Shown piece by piece: positions 28,534 through 39,392 of a DNA stretch of 64,000 bases. The position numbers and the translations under genes were made by a program. Below the pieces are notes generated by a model. That model was not told the origin of the DNA. It did no database searches and saw nothing but the letters and a program-made list of their open reading frames with translations. Numbering within the stretch: the first letter of the stretch is position 1; each line of letters starts with the position of its first letter. Location of the stretch: the NCBI GenBank assembly GCA_029717555.1, contig JAMDHS010000003.1, positions 62,001-126,000 of the forward strand, in the 5' to 3' direction. The stretch is from Peribolospora baueri. Its lineage: Eukaryota; Basidiomycota; Peribolosporomycetes; Peribolosporales; Peribolosporaceae.

Positions 28534-30332
28534 TCAGCCCAAAGCGACCCCGATAGCGCCGCCGGGATGGTTTCCAGCAAACGTCTGTCTCCCGGCACCC
28601 ATCGCCTCGGCGACTGCGACGGCCAGCGCGTCGCCCACGGCTAGTGCCACCGTCGTCGAGCTCGTCGGCACCGGCGCCGCGTCCCACGCTTCGCCCGCTG
28701 GTTCGTCCCGCTCCGCCTCGGTATCGCTCTCGGCATCGTCAGAGGTGACCGCCTCAGGTCGCTCCGGTCGCTCGGCGCTGGCGCCGGCGCTTCGAGTTTG
28801 GATCGCTCCAGCGGACGAGGACGACGCGTCCGCCGCCGTCCGTTGCTGTCGTTTCGCTCCAGACGCGCCGTTCGCCTTCCCTTCCTTTCTCATCCTCCTC
28901 CTCTTCCCCGTCTCCGTCCCCCTTTCTGCACCCGTCCTCTTCGCCCTCGTTCCCGTGCCCGCGTCGACCCACACATCCACCCCCCTCCTTACGAGCTCAC
29001 ACTCCCTCCTCCCCGTCACCGCCACCGTGCTCACGCCATCCCTAGCGAGCAGGTGGGGTAACAGCGCGAGCAGCTCGGGAGTCGAGCCGGAGTGCGAGAC
29101 GAGGAGAACGACGTCGCCGCGCCGGACGAGGCCCAGGTCGCCGTGCAGGGCTTCGGTGGGGTGCAGGTAGACGGAGGGGATGGAAAGCGAGAGAAAGGTG
29201 GCCACCAATTTGCGGGAAATGATGCCTACCGCCGCGGAGGGGAAGGGGGGGAGAAATAAAAAGACGGCCAATAGAGAAAGGGAAAGAAAGGAAGTCAGGG
29301 ATGAGAGCTCGTCAGCAAAGGAAAAAGACCGAACACTTCTCCGTGCCTCCTTTACTTACCACTCTTGCCCACGCCGGCAATCACCACCTTGCCCCGCGAA
29401 CCCCGTCCGTCCCCCCTGTCCTCCACGGCACGCATGACGAGTTTGACGGTTCGAATGAACCCTTCTGCCGCTTCGCTCCTCCGCGTCGTCGAGTCCGACT
29501 CGTGCTCGAGGCGACGTTTCTGTCCTCGTTGCCGTTTGGACGTGGACGTGGACGTGGACGCAAACGACGGACGAACGCCGCCGGCCTGGTCCACATCACC
29601 AACACCAACACCAACACCAACACCAACACACTCTCCTCCTCCCCCCCACCCAACCGGCTCCTCGCAGCCACGGCGCGCCCTCAACCTCCGAGCGACCTGC
29701 AAAAGCGCCATCGCCTCCCTCTCCACCACCTCCGCCCCCAACTCCAACAGCGCCTCCTCCTCCTCCTCCTCCTCCTCCTTTGTCCACGGCTTGCCAATCC
29801 GACTCGGACGACGACGTCGATGTCGATGTCGATCAGGAACCGCGGTCGCTCGTTCCTCGTCTATTCTTTCTACGTCGGTCGATCCGGGTCCCGGTCCGGG
29901 TCCGGATGCGCGTCCGTGGACGGAGAAGGGAGACAGCGGCTCGAACGCGTCGCGCGGAGACTCGGACGTGGGGGCGAGGAGGAGGGGAGGGGTGGGCAGC
30001 GTTTCGGGCGTCGTCGATCTCGACGTCGACGTCGATGCCGATGCCGAGGCAGAGGCAGAGACAAAGTCTGCAGAGGAGCTGCTGCCCGCTCCAGAGGCGG
30101 ACGAGGCGGACGAAGGCGCGTGGGAGGGGGCGGTGGAGGGCAGGGGCAGGGGCAGGGAGGCAGAAGAGAGGGAGGATGGAAAGAAGGGCGGCGGCTCTGC
30201 GCCAGGTTGGGCTTTGGGACCCATGGCGGCGGTCGTCGCCGCCGGCGCGAGAACTTCTCGTCGAGTGTCTTGAGGCTGCGCGAGCCCCAGCTCGTCCAGC
30301 TCGTCCTTGGCGGCGATGATGCCGTTCGTCAT
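28534..30332 (-). CDS. SIS-domain sugar phosphate isomerase, KpsF/GutQ (arabinose-5-phosphate isomerase)-like
   Basis: Bacterial relatives interconvert ribulose-5-phosphate and arabinose-5-phosphate; the fungal role is unknown. Two exons (29360-30332, 28534-29225) give 554 residues from ATG 30332. The N-terminal 200 residues are largely low-complexity Ser/Pro/Ala sequence. The SIS core then reads GKVVIAGVGKSGIISRKLVA (nucleotide-sugar binding loop across the splice), SVYLHPTEALHGDLGLVRRG, VVLLVSHSGSTPELLALLPH, and at the end VPTSSTTVALAVGDALAVAV and NHPGGAIGVALG. These correspond to the family's Ser-rich phosphate loop and conserved Glu and His positions. About 75 residues of charged, Ser/Arg-rich sequence are inserted before PTSSTT inside the domain. 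The bacterial C-terminal CBS pair is absent. A GTT-GGT microsatellite encodes a (VG)n run. Enzymatic activity is not assured. Confidence 0.85.
29597..29626 (+). repeat. hexanucleotide microsatellite (CACCAA)5
   Basis: Five perfect CACCAA units are seen on the plus strand in exon 1 of the SIS gene, read on the minus strand as an alternating Val-Gly run. It is the same hexamer class as the array in the nucleoporin gene at 23271-23318, in the opposite orientation. Confidence 0.9.
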
Positions 30333-31605
30333 CCCGCGAGAAGCCCTGCTGCGCCCGCCCGCGGTCGCCGCGGCGACCTTTGGTTGTTGCGTCCGAGTCA
30401 AGTGTAGTGTGGTGGAGTGTCGACGGACGCTCCGAGCCGCTCACATATACATATATGTAACCTGCTCCAGCTCACGCGCGCCGGAGAGGTGGACAGAACG
30501 GTCAGGGTTGGACGGAGCTGGGCAGGAGGAAGACGGGGGCGAGAAGGGGAGCGTCTGTGGAGCGGAAGGGAGATGGATGGATGGATGATGGACTGAGACG
30601 GAAGTCGCAAGTCGAGCGTGCCGCGCAAACGAATCTGCTTCCTCACCTCCCGTCCACGACCGCTGGGTACAAAAAAAAGACGGGGTCGGGAGGGCCGGGA
30701 GAGAACAAGGCAGAGAAGGGGAAGGACACTTCCCCCCCCCTTCCTTCCTTCCTTTTCCTCCTGCCTCTCCCTTCTCAGCCATCGGCATCGGCGCTCATCG
30801 GACAAAGCGATCGACGCGGTCCTTCTCGAAAGGGACGGCGAAGTATGGTGTGCTCAGGGCGAGATAAGATGCGGGTCTGATCGTGGGTAATCAAATAGCC
30901 AACCAATCAAAGCCAAGCCAGCTCACCCGTGTTCGTTTCCGACTGACTAACTACACCTGGCACGAAAAGCATCAGCGCGTCACAACTAAACAGGCCATCG
31001 TCGATCTCTCGATGAACCGGCTCGCAGAACGACAACACCTCGCCCTTCGCCTTCGAGCACAAGACAAAGACAAGCCAAGCCGCAAGACACGGGCCACGAG
31101 TCTGCGCGTACCATCATCGAGTAGTACTTCGACGAGATCACAGAGTCACTAGGAACATACAGAGGGAAAGAAAGGGGTCGCCCGAAAGACGGCCAGCCCG
31201 TTCGCACCCCTCTCCCATCCGATTCGAACCGATCCGACTCGGGAGACGGATGAGAAAAGGAAAAGGAACGAAAGCCTGCACGACCAAAACAACCTCGAAG
31301 ACGTAAAAGCAAGAGGCGAAGAAGGAGAAGGAGAAGGAGAAGGAGAAGGAGAAGGGCAAAATGGGCCTTATGTCCTGACACGAATGCGAACGGGAACGAC
31401 CGGGGGACCTGGTATAGGAAGGAAGAGAGGTAGAGAAGGCAATAGAGGCGATAGCGGAGGGAGGGAGAAAGAGGATAGATAGGGCGCGACGGGGGAAGAA
31501 TGGACGCCATAATGACGAGGCCGCAAAGCCTCGACGGGGATGCCATGCGACGGAAATGGACGGGAAGATGGCCGGTTGGCGGGTGGGCGGACACGGTGAA
31601 TAGGC
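30333..31605. other. intergenic spacer CaMK 3' / SIS 5'
   Basis: This 1.27 kb stretch between two minus-strand genes holds the SIS promoter and the kinase 3' end. A (GAAGGA)n tract lies at 31321-31356. A 361-codon minus-strand frame crossing this area reads through kinase introns and low-complexity sequence and is not a gene. Confidence 0.4.
31321..31356 (+). repeat. (GAAGGA)n purine tract
   Basis: Nearly six tandem GAAGGA units lie about 250 bp downstream of the kinase stop codon. This is simple-sequence DNA; no function is inferred. Confidence 0.85.
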
Positions 31606-34387
31606 TCAAAGGGCTTGCGGGACGGGGGCGTGCGCGAGGACGTGGTTGACCTCCTCCTGCGAAAGCGGAACGAGCGGAGGAGACGACGCCCAAGTGAGAG
31701 ACCGAGGCGAGGAGCGGCGCAGAAAAAAGAACAACAAGTGCGAGTCGGAGGACGACTGGACTCACGTCCTGCGATTGAGCAATCTCCTTTCGGAGGGCCT
31801 CGACCTCGGCGCGCTGCGAGTCGCCCATGGTGTTTTCCTTGAGTCGGTTCATCCACCTACGATTACGGCAGAGTTGAGCATGGCGGTCGCAGTCACCGCA
31901 GTCAAATCGCCTCAGCTTCTCACCTGATGCCGTTGATCGCCTTGCCCCACGTCCTGCGAGCATTGAACGCCTTCTTGACGCCGGGCAGCAGGCTGTGACA
32001 CGAAGAAAAGAAGGACACGAGGAAGGGACGGGACGGGAAGCGCGAACGATGTCAGCCAAGCTCATCCTCAACCACGATCATCCGCGACGGAACGGCTTCC
32101 CCGGGCTTCCCGGGACGCCAGATCTCGGACGCACTCCTTGTTCACGCCATCGTTAGCGGCGGCTGCATCGGCGGCGAGCCAGGGGTGCGCGAGGGCCTGT
32201 TGGGCGGTCATGCGCGCCGGGGGATCGGCTGTCAGGCATTTGTTGATAAAGTCGCGGGCTGTGCGGCGGGGGCCATTCCGAGGGGTCGATGGAGATGGGC
32301 GGAGGGTGAGAGGCGGATACGTTCAGTCTAAGTTTGCTTCTCGGCTCAGAATACGCGGAGGAACGGGACTCGACAGCGCTGGCAGCTCACCAGATTGAGA
32401 GACGCCCTCCCAATACATCTCCGGCTCGAACGCATAGTCGGCGTTGATGATCGCCTGCATCTCCTCTATCGTCGAATCGCGGTCGAAGGGGGTGTAGCCT
32501 TCCGTGGGCACCACATCGTATCGGAGAATTTGAATCAAAGTCGCGAGCGAGAGAGGAAGACGGTATGATGCAAATACGCGAGTCAGTCTCCCGCCCCCAA
32601 CGGTGAATGTGTGAAGGTTGGAGCTTGAGACGACGGAGAAAAGAACGATCCATCGGACGCACCGCAGAGCAGGAAATAGGTGATCACGCCAATCGCCCAC
32701 ATATCCACAGGCTTTCCGTGACCTGTGAGGATGGACGGGAACACGACCGGGGAGGAATGGCACAAGGGTGATGAGACTACGTCTCTGTGAAAAGTGACGA
32801 CGACCGCGGACGCTGATGGCCCAACCGACTCGGTCCGCTCACCGGACTTTTTGAAAATCTCCGGCGCCATGTACCCGGGCGTGCCGCAGGTGGTGCTGAG
32901 CACGGTGAGCTTATCATCGTCGACGATGCGCGAGAGGCCGAAGTCGGCGATGAGCAGGTCCGAGTCCTCATCTTTGGTCTTGAAGAGCAGGTTTTCCGGT
33001 TTCAAATCTGCGATGCGTGGAGTGGACGCGAGGGAGAGGTGAGCCGACGGTCCGCGCTCGAAGACTGAGAGACCGAGAGGAGGGGAAATGCTGACCTCGG
33101 TGGACGATGCCCTGGCTATGCAAATAGGCCACCGCGTCCGTGACTTCCCTCACGATGTGCGCAGCGTCCCTGTCGACGGAGATGGGAGAAGCCAAACGAG
33201 GAGATCAGTACGTGCCAATGAATGCTAAGACGCTCCGGGGGCAGATGAACCTTAGGAACGACCTGGTCAGGCAGAAACTCCAGACCTCCACTGACTCGAG
33301 GGCGACCTCAAGTCTCAGGGGAAGTGGACTTTTCGCATCTTTGCAGACGACCCCAGGAGAAAAGGGCGGGCAACACCCTGCCCGACCCCGTTTCGGAAGA
33401 CGAGCAGAGCACAGAAGAGAATTCGGGAGCGTGCCGGAGAAGGACGGGACGATGCTCACCGCTCGTAGTAAGAGCCTCGGTCGCAGATCCGGTCGAAGAG
33501 CTCTCCACCGACGCAGAGGTCTGTGACAAGGTACACTGGAGACGGAGATGGAGATGAAAAAAAAATGAAAGAGTCAGGAGGGAAGGTCGTTCGTGTGACC
33601 AAGAAGGCGTATGCGATAAGCGGGGAGAAGAGACTGACGGTTGTTCATCGTCTCGAAGTAGTCCACCAGGGTCACCACGCCACGATGTCCCTATGGCGAG
33701 AGGGATGGAGAAAGCAGAAAGTCGTGAGGAAAGCCGTTCCAATGCGGGCCGCCCTCCGCGCCCTCGGGAGTCCCGCTCACCTGCGACACCTTCTTGAGCG
33801 CGGCGATCTCATTCCGGACCATGTGCTCGCGGCCCTCCATGAGGCGCTTGCTGATGACTTTGCAGGCATAGTACTGACCCTATCGACGCGGGAGCGCAAG
33901 CGCGTGGGCGATGTCAAGATGGGAGGGTGTGAAGATGAAGACGGGGCGTGGTGAGATGCGCGCGACCACTGCGATGACCGCCGTCGCTGCATGAACATGG
34001 CCTGGCGAGAGCCAACGGATCAAAAACTCACCGTCTTGATGTGAACAGCCTCTTTGACAGTCTGACGGAAGGCAACCAAGGCGACACGACACGACGGACA
34101 AGCGGGTAAGAAGACAAGCCCTACCGGACAAGCGACATGGGCGCCATGACCATCCCGACGGAGACGAAGGCCGCGTGCTCGATGGCGCAATGTCGTATCA
34201 GGAGGAACCAAAGCGAAGACTCACGGCGTACGTGCCCGATCCGAGGGTCCGGCCGGTTTTCTGCGGGTGCGGGGTAGATGGAGGACATCCGCCGCGGATA
34301 GAGTCAGGATGCCGCTGGGACAGCCGGAGAGGCCCTTGAGAGAGACTCACTCACATAAGCGCAAGGGATGGTATTAGGCTGAGCCAT
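31606..34387 (-). CDS. CMK1: calcium/calmodulin-dependent protein kinase (CaMKI-like)
   Basis: A Ser/Thr kinase of calcium signalling. Fourteen short exons from ATG 34387 sum to exactly 355 residues. Kinase motifs in order: glycine loop LGSGTYATV, Lys in YYACKVISKR, LVTDLCVGGELFDRI, catalytic loop HRDLKPEN, DFGLSR, activation loop STTCGTPGYMAPE (its Thr matches the CaMKK target of CaMKI), KPVDMWAIGVITYFLLCGY, and LTADPPARMTAQQALAHPWL. The C-terminal segment DLLPGVKKAFNARRTWGKAI matches the autoinhibitory/calmodulin-binding region, and the protein ends NHVLAHAPVPQAL. Length is normal for fungal Cmk proteins. Exon 10 is preceded by an AAG acceptor (32499-32501). Several exons are tiny (30-36 nt). 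Whether it corresponds to yeast CMK1 or CMK2 cannot be decided. Confidence 0.95.
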
Positions 34388-36140
34388 TCTCCCCTCTTCT
34401 TTCCTTCTTTCTTCCTTTGTTTCTGGTTTTTCTCCCTTTCTCTCCTTCCAGATGGGTCGGCTGCGGGCACGCGGTTTGGCAGGCGACGAAAGAGGAGGTG
34501 GGGAGAGGGGGGATGGAAGGGTGACAGAGGGAGGACGAGGGAGGATGGGGGAGGAGAAAAGGCGATCGAGGACGGAGATATGCAGCGGAAGGAAAGGCGA
34601 GGCGGAGTTGTCTCCACGTGCACACGTGGGCGTCGTCGGCGGTGCGTCTTGTGTCCGGACGGCGGTCGCTCTTTTTTTCTATCGATACAGCAGCGAGGCA
34701 GTGCTGAGCACGATTGAGCACGGCCAGCCGCATACAGATGATGGCGTCCCGTGCAATGATGCGATTGCGATGGACGACGTCGCACGAAGCGGTCCCTCAG
34801 CTTCCTGTTCCCGTACAGTCAGCTAGCTGTGCAGCTCCAAGCAGGCGCCAGGCGCGCTGCGCTCGACACGGCCTGCGGCCTGCGAGCCGTCCAAGCAAAT
34901 CAAGCAAGTACGAATCATTCGACCGCCCAAGAAGGACGGATGGATGGACCGAGACAGTCGGCCGTCGGCCGTGTTCCTCGTTCCCCAACCATCATCCAAC
35001 AAACGCCCGCCCGGACGCTCCCGCCGCTCCGCCCGCCTCCGCATGGTCGCACGTGACTTGTCTTGCTCAGTGCCTGCCACCAGCGCGGTGCGGCGCGGCA
35101 GCGCGTCGTTCCTTCCGCACGTCGTCGCCGCCCATCGCACCGCTGGCCGATACGTTGGCCGGCCCCGTCCCCGGCCCTGCCACCGCTACCGGTGTTGCGG
35201 TCGCGGTCGCCGAGGAGGACAGATGGCTTTTGCTAGGAGAGGAAGAGCGCCCTCTCTCCTCAGTCTCCCTGCACTCCGGCACGCCTCCCGACTGCTCTAT
35301 GTGATGTCCTTGGACTGACCGTTATTCACGTCCCTCCCCCGGTCTTTGTGCCTCCCGACGGACGTTGATTCGCGTGTCTCTCTCCCTGTTTCTGCTCATC
35401 TTACCTCGTCTCTTCCGTCTCCGTCCAAGCTCACTAAGAACCTCAAGCGTGAAGGGTCCTGCCACCTGCTCAGAGAGCCTAGTCACGGAATCGACATCTC
35501 CTTGTAGGGTGCGCGCGTGCCTTCTGCCCGCATGTGGACTTGGGCTGGCTTCTTGCTGCCTATCTTTTGCGCTGGGACCGGGGGGGGAGGGGGGTGTGTG
35601 ATTTGGAACGCGCGCGCCTTTCGTCTCTGGCCTCCCTCCGGCCGCCCTTCGCTCACCGACTCAGCTTCACCACTGTCTTCTTTGGCCTTTGTCTCTGCCT
35701 CCTCAGGCTACGAAGAAGAATTCGAAAATGGGTGGTACCCAGGAGGACTCCCTTAGACGACCGCCCGTTTGTTTGAACCGGCAGCAAGCTTCATACGGGC
35801 GAGCTCAAGCCTGGTCTTCGACGATGCGGTGGACGTGGCCGGCCGATGCTGCCCCTTCGGTCATCTCCGTCACGGCGCCGTCCATATCATATCGACCCAG
35901 CACCCATCCCTGCATCTGTCGTACAGTCGATACCGCTCGACAGCGGCGTGCACGACGAGGATCGCACGACCGCCGGTCAGGCACCCGTTGCAATGAGACA
36001 CTGGCGTCGATCGGATGATGTCACCTCGTCCGAGCCGGAAACGCAGTGAGATGTTTGTTTCGCGGCGGGCGGGTGCAGCCGGCATTAGGGTTATCGGGCC
36101 ATAGGTAGGGATCGACGTCATTCGGCACAGTGACGATCGC
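34388..36140. other. long divergent intergenic region CaMK / HSP70
   Basis: Most of the 2.2 kb between the divergent kinase and HSP70 starts lies here. Overlapping frames without conserved motifs occur on both strands. A short spliced gene is conceivable around 35224-35757 (a mitochondrial-presequence-like frame and later short exons), but I could not build a convincing product, so it is left unannotated. Confidence 0.35.
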
Positions 36141-36189
36141 CTCTCTCTTTTTTTCTCTCTCTCTCTCTCTATATATATACATATATATC
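36141..36189 (+). repeat. CT / AT dinucleotide tract
   Basis: A run of CT dinucleotides passes directly into TATATATA-like sequence and then CATATATATC. It lies about 380-425 bp upstream of the HSP70 start codon. It may act as a flexible or nucleosome-poor promoter segment, or may be neutral simple sequence. Confidence 0.8.
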
Positions 36190-36307
36190 TTCTCTCGTCG
36201 ACATGTAGAGCGAGCCGGGGAAGAATCTACTATACAGCATGCACGAACATGAACGGGGATCGTGGACGTCGGAGAGGGAGTGACGAGCGAGGACGTAGAA
36301 CATCGTC

Positions 36308-36331
36308 GAACGAGCGAGAGCGCGCTCGTTC
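36308..36331. promoter_or_regulatory. inverted repeat upstream of HSP70
   Basis: Nine-base arms GAACGAGCG and CGCTCGTTC are separated by six bases, giving a perfect hairpin-capable palindrome 236 bp upstream of the HSP70 ATG. It could be a dimeric transcription factor site. The symmetry is seen directly; the function is inferred. Confidence 0.4.
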
Positions 36332-36388
36332 CGCCTCGAAGGGTGATCGACGTTGTAGGGTTACCGACGTGAGCAGGGCGAAACGACT

Positions 36389-36405
36389 GGAAGGTTCGAA
36401 GGAAA
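36389..36405 (+). promoter_or_regulatory. candidate heat shock element
   Basis: The sequence GGAAGGTTCGAAGGAAA contains GAA-nn-TTC in the correct head-to-head spacing (36390-36397), followed by a further GAA two bases out of register. Hsf1 binds arrays of inverted nGAAn units. The site lies about 165 bp upstream of the HSP70 start, where such elements usually occur. It is a minimal, imperfect match. Confidence 0.4.
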
Positions 36406-36479
36406 TGCGGCAATCGTCATAACTTAGTCTCTTCTTCCCCTTCAAAAAGCCCGCTTACCCATCCTCGCCTCCTCCTCGA

Positions 36480-36545
36480 CGTCCACCACCGTAGTAGACT
36501 CCGTCCCGTCCCCTTTCTTCTTTCCTTCTCCTTCTTTCTCTCTTA
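36480..36545 (+). promoter_or_regulatory. pyrimidine-rich leader of HSP70
   Basis: A 60-base C/T-rich tract lies just before the start codon. Such tracts surround transcription start sites of highly expressed fungal genes. Function is inferred from position and composition. Confidence 0.35.
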
Positions 36546-36566
36546 TACTATACCGTATTCCTCGTC

Positions 36567-37303
36567 ATGAGCTCTTCCAAGGCTGTCGGAATTGACCTGT
36601 AAGTCGCCAGCCCACCCGCCCACCTCTCTCTCTTCCCATCACACATCCTTCCCCCTGCCTCCTCTGTTTGGCCACACCGACTGACTCCTTCCGTTGCTTT
36701 TCCTGTCGCCACCCACAGCGGTACGACGTACTCTTGCGTCGGTGTCTGGCAGAACGACCGAGTGGAGAGTGAGTAAACGAGACGAGGCGAGACGGAGCCC
36801 CCTTTCGTCCCGCTCAGGCAGGGTTTTCCAAACTGACTGACCGACCGACCCCCCGTCCCGTTCTCGTGTTCTGCAGTCATCGCCAACGACCAGGGTAACC
36901 GTACGACGCCATCCTATGTCGCTTTCACCGACTCGGAGCGTCTGATCGGTGATGCTGCCAAGAACCAGGTCGCGATGAACCGTGAGTGACGAGCAAATCG
37001 ACGTTTTTGTCCGTTTTCTTCCCGTTCCATCCGCGCCCAATGCTCATTCTCTCCCTTCCACTCTCTCAGCCCACAACACCGTTTTCGACGCCAAGCGTCT
37101 GATCGGTCGCAAGTTCCAGGACCAGGAGGTGCAGAGCGACATGAAGCACTGGCCCTTCAAGGTCATCGACAAGGACGGCAAGCCGCTCATCCAGGTCGAG
37201 TACCGCGGCGAGACCAAGACCTTCTCCGCTGAGGAGATCTCTTCTATGGTCCTTCTCAAGATGCGCGAGACTGCCGAGGCGTACCTCGGTACCAGTGTCA
37301 AGG

Positions 37304-37355
<52 letters not shown>

Positions 37356-37536
37356 TAAGGACGCCGGTGTGATCGCTGGGATGAACGTTCTCCGTATCAT
37401 CAACGAGCCCACCGCCGCCGCCATCGCCTACGGTCTCGACAAGAAGACCGAGGGCGAGCGCAACGTCCTCATCTTCGACCTTGGTGGTGGTACCTTCGAC
37501 GTCTCCCTTCTTACCATCGAGGAAGGCATCTTCGAG

Positions 37537-37587
<51 letters not shown>

Positions 37588-38915
37588 CGCCTCGTCAACC
37601 ACTTCATTCAGGAGTTCAAGCGCAAGAACAAGAAGGGTGAGTTCTGTCGTCGGACGATCGCGAATTTCGTTCCTCTTAAGGACGTGTGGACTGAACACGC
37701 TCCACTTCTCTCTCTTTCTCTCGTCTCGTCTCGTCTCGCCCCCCAGATCTCTCCTCCAACCCTCGTGCCGTTCGCCGTCTCCGCACCGCCTGCGAGCGTG
37801 CCAAGCGCACCCTCTCCTCCGCTGCGCAGACGTCTATCGAGATCGACTCGCTCTTCGAAGGCATCGACTTCTACACCTCCATCACCCGTGCCCGTTTCGA
37901 GGAACTCTGCGGTGACCTCTTCTCCCACACCGTCGAGCCTGTTGAGAAGGTCCTCCGGGACTCCAAGATCGACAAGGGCTCCGTCCACGAGATTGTCCTC
38001 GTCGGTGGCTCCACCCGTATCCCCAAGATCCAGAAGCTCATCCGCGACTACTTCAACGGAAAGGAGCCCAACAAGTCCATCAACCCCGACGAGGCTGTCG
38101 CTTACGGTGCTGCCGTGCAGGCCGCTATCCTCTCCGGTGACACCTCGGAGAAGACGCAGGACCTCCTCCTCCTCGACGTCGCTCCCCTTTCCACTGGTAT
38201 TGAGACGGCTGGTGGTGTTATGACCCCGCTGATCAAGAGGAACACCACTGTTCCCACCAAAAAGTCGGAGATCTTCTCCACTTACGCCGACAACCAGCCC
38301 GGTGTGTTGATCCAGGTGTACGAGGGCGAGCGTGCGCGCACCAAGGACAACAACCTCCTCGGCAAGTTCGAGTTGGGCGGCATCCCTCCCGCTCCTCGCG
38401 GTGTTCCTCAGATCGAGGTGACGTTCGACATCGACGCGAACGGTATCCTCAACGTCTCCGCCGCTGACAAGACGACCGGCAAGTCGAACAAGATCACTAT
38501 CACCAACGACAAGGGTCGCTTGTCCAAGGAGGAGATCGAGAGGATGGTCTCCGAAGCTGAGAAGTACAAGGCCGAGGACGAGGCGGCCGCTTCCCGAATC
38601 CAGGCCAAGAACGGCCTCGAGTCTTACGCTTACAACCTCAAGAACAGCATCACCGAGCTCGGTGACAAGCTGCCTGCAGACGACAAGAAGAAGCTCGAGG
38701 AGGCCGCTTCGGAGACGATCTCTTGGCTCGACTCGAACCAGGAGGCTTCCAAGGAGGAGTACGAGGACAAGCAGAAGGAGCTCGAGGGCATCGCCAACCC
38801 GATCATGATGAAGGCATACGGTGCTGGTGGCGCTCCCGGCGGCATGCCCGGTGGCGCTCCTGGTGCGGCTCCCGGTGCCGGCGGCGACGAGCCCACCGTC
38901 GAGGAGGTCGACTGA
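36567..38915 (+). CDS. SSA1: cytosolic Hsp70 chaperone (SSA type)
   Basis: An ATP-dependent chaperone of cytosol and nucleus. Five exons (36567-36598, 36719-36768, 36877-36981, 37070-37636, 37747-38915) sum to exactly 640 residues. All Hsp70 signatures are present: [16 protein letters not shown] at the start, [19 protein letters not shown], and [20 protein letters not shown]. They are followed by the substrate-binding domain, a Gly/Ala/Pro-rich tail with GGMP-like motifs and the C-terminal EEVD, which binds TPR co-chaperones and marks the cytosolic class. No signal peptide or HDEL is present, excluding the ER form. Introns interrupt the first 90 residues three times and the ATPase domain once. 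Codon use is strongly biased to C-ending codons, consistent with high expression. A candidate heat shock element lies upstream. The symbol follows the yeast family. Confidence 0.97.
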
Positions 38916-39392
38916 GTGGGTGCGCTCAATGAGCGTGTTGTAGTAGGACGAGAGGGGGGAGGCGGCGGCTTTTCGTGGTAGCAGCGGCGGAGGTTCGACG
39001 ACACGACGCGTTTTAGTAGTGTGATAGTCGTGGCGATATTCTGTTTTCGTGCGCAGTTTCTTCCCCCTCCCCCTTCACTTCTCTGGCGCTCGTCTGCGCA
39101 TGCTGTGTATAACACCTATTCCGAATTCCAGATCGGTTTCCGGCTCGAAGACGTTCGGGTCTGTCTCCTGCTTGTGAGCCGAGGCGAAGCGAGACAGGGG
39201 AGAGTCAAAAAAGCAGATTGTTCAGCGTATCTCCTGATCACTCCTGATTAAACCCTACGAGACAGTCGCAATATCATATGGTTGACTAAGGACAATAGTG
39301 CCTGGATGCTGTTCCTGGTCGTTCCTCCTTCGCATGACGGGCACACGGACTCCACAGGCACGGCAAAGTTTCTCCACCACCCACATGTCGAG
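38916..39392. other. intergenic spacer HSP70 - small secreted protein
   Basis: This 477 bp stretch holds the HSP70 3' untranslated region and the probable promoter of the next gene. The frame of the next gene is open upstream of its chosen ATG to about 39282, but the predicted signal peptide fits the ATG at 39393. Nothing else is recognised. Confidence 0.4.

Noticed and set aside
31200-31290. GGTTCGAATC on the minus strand, resembling a tRNA T-loop
   Set aside because: The flanking bases do not form a T stem, acceptor stem or anticodon arm, so no cloverleaf can be drawn.
30986-32071. 361-codon minus-strand open frame
   Set aside because: It runs through kinase introns and exons in the wrong frame and then into simple sequence. 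The 14-exon kinase model explains the region.
35689-36018. 109-codon frame starting near the AAAATGGG at about 35727
   Set aside because: Its composition (scattered Arg, Ser, Pro, Trp, Cys) matches translated noncoding DNA, and it runs into the HSP70 promoter.
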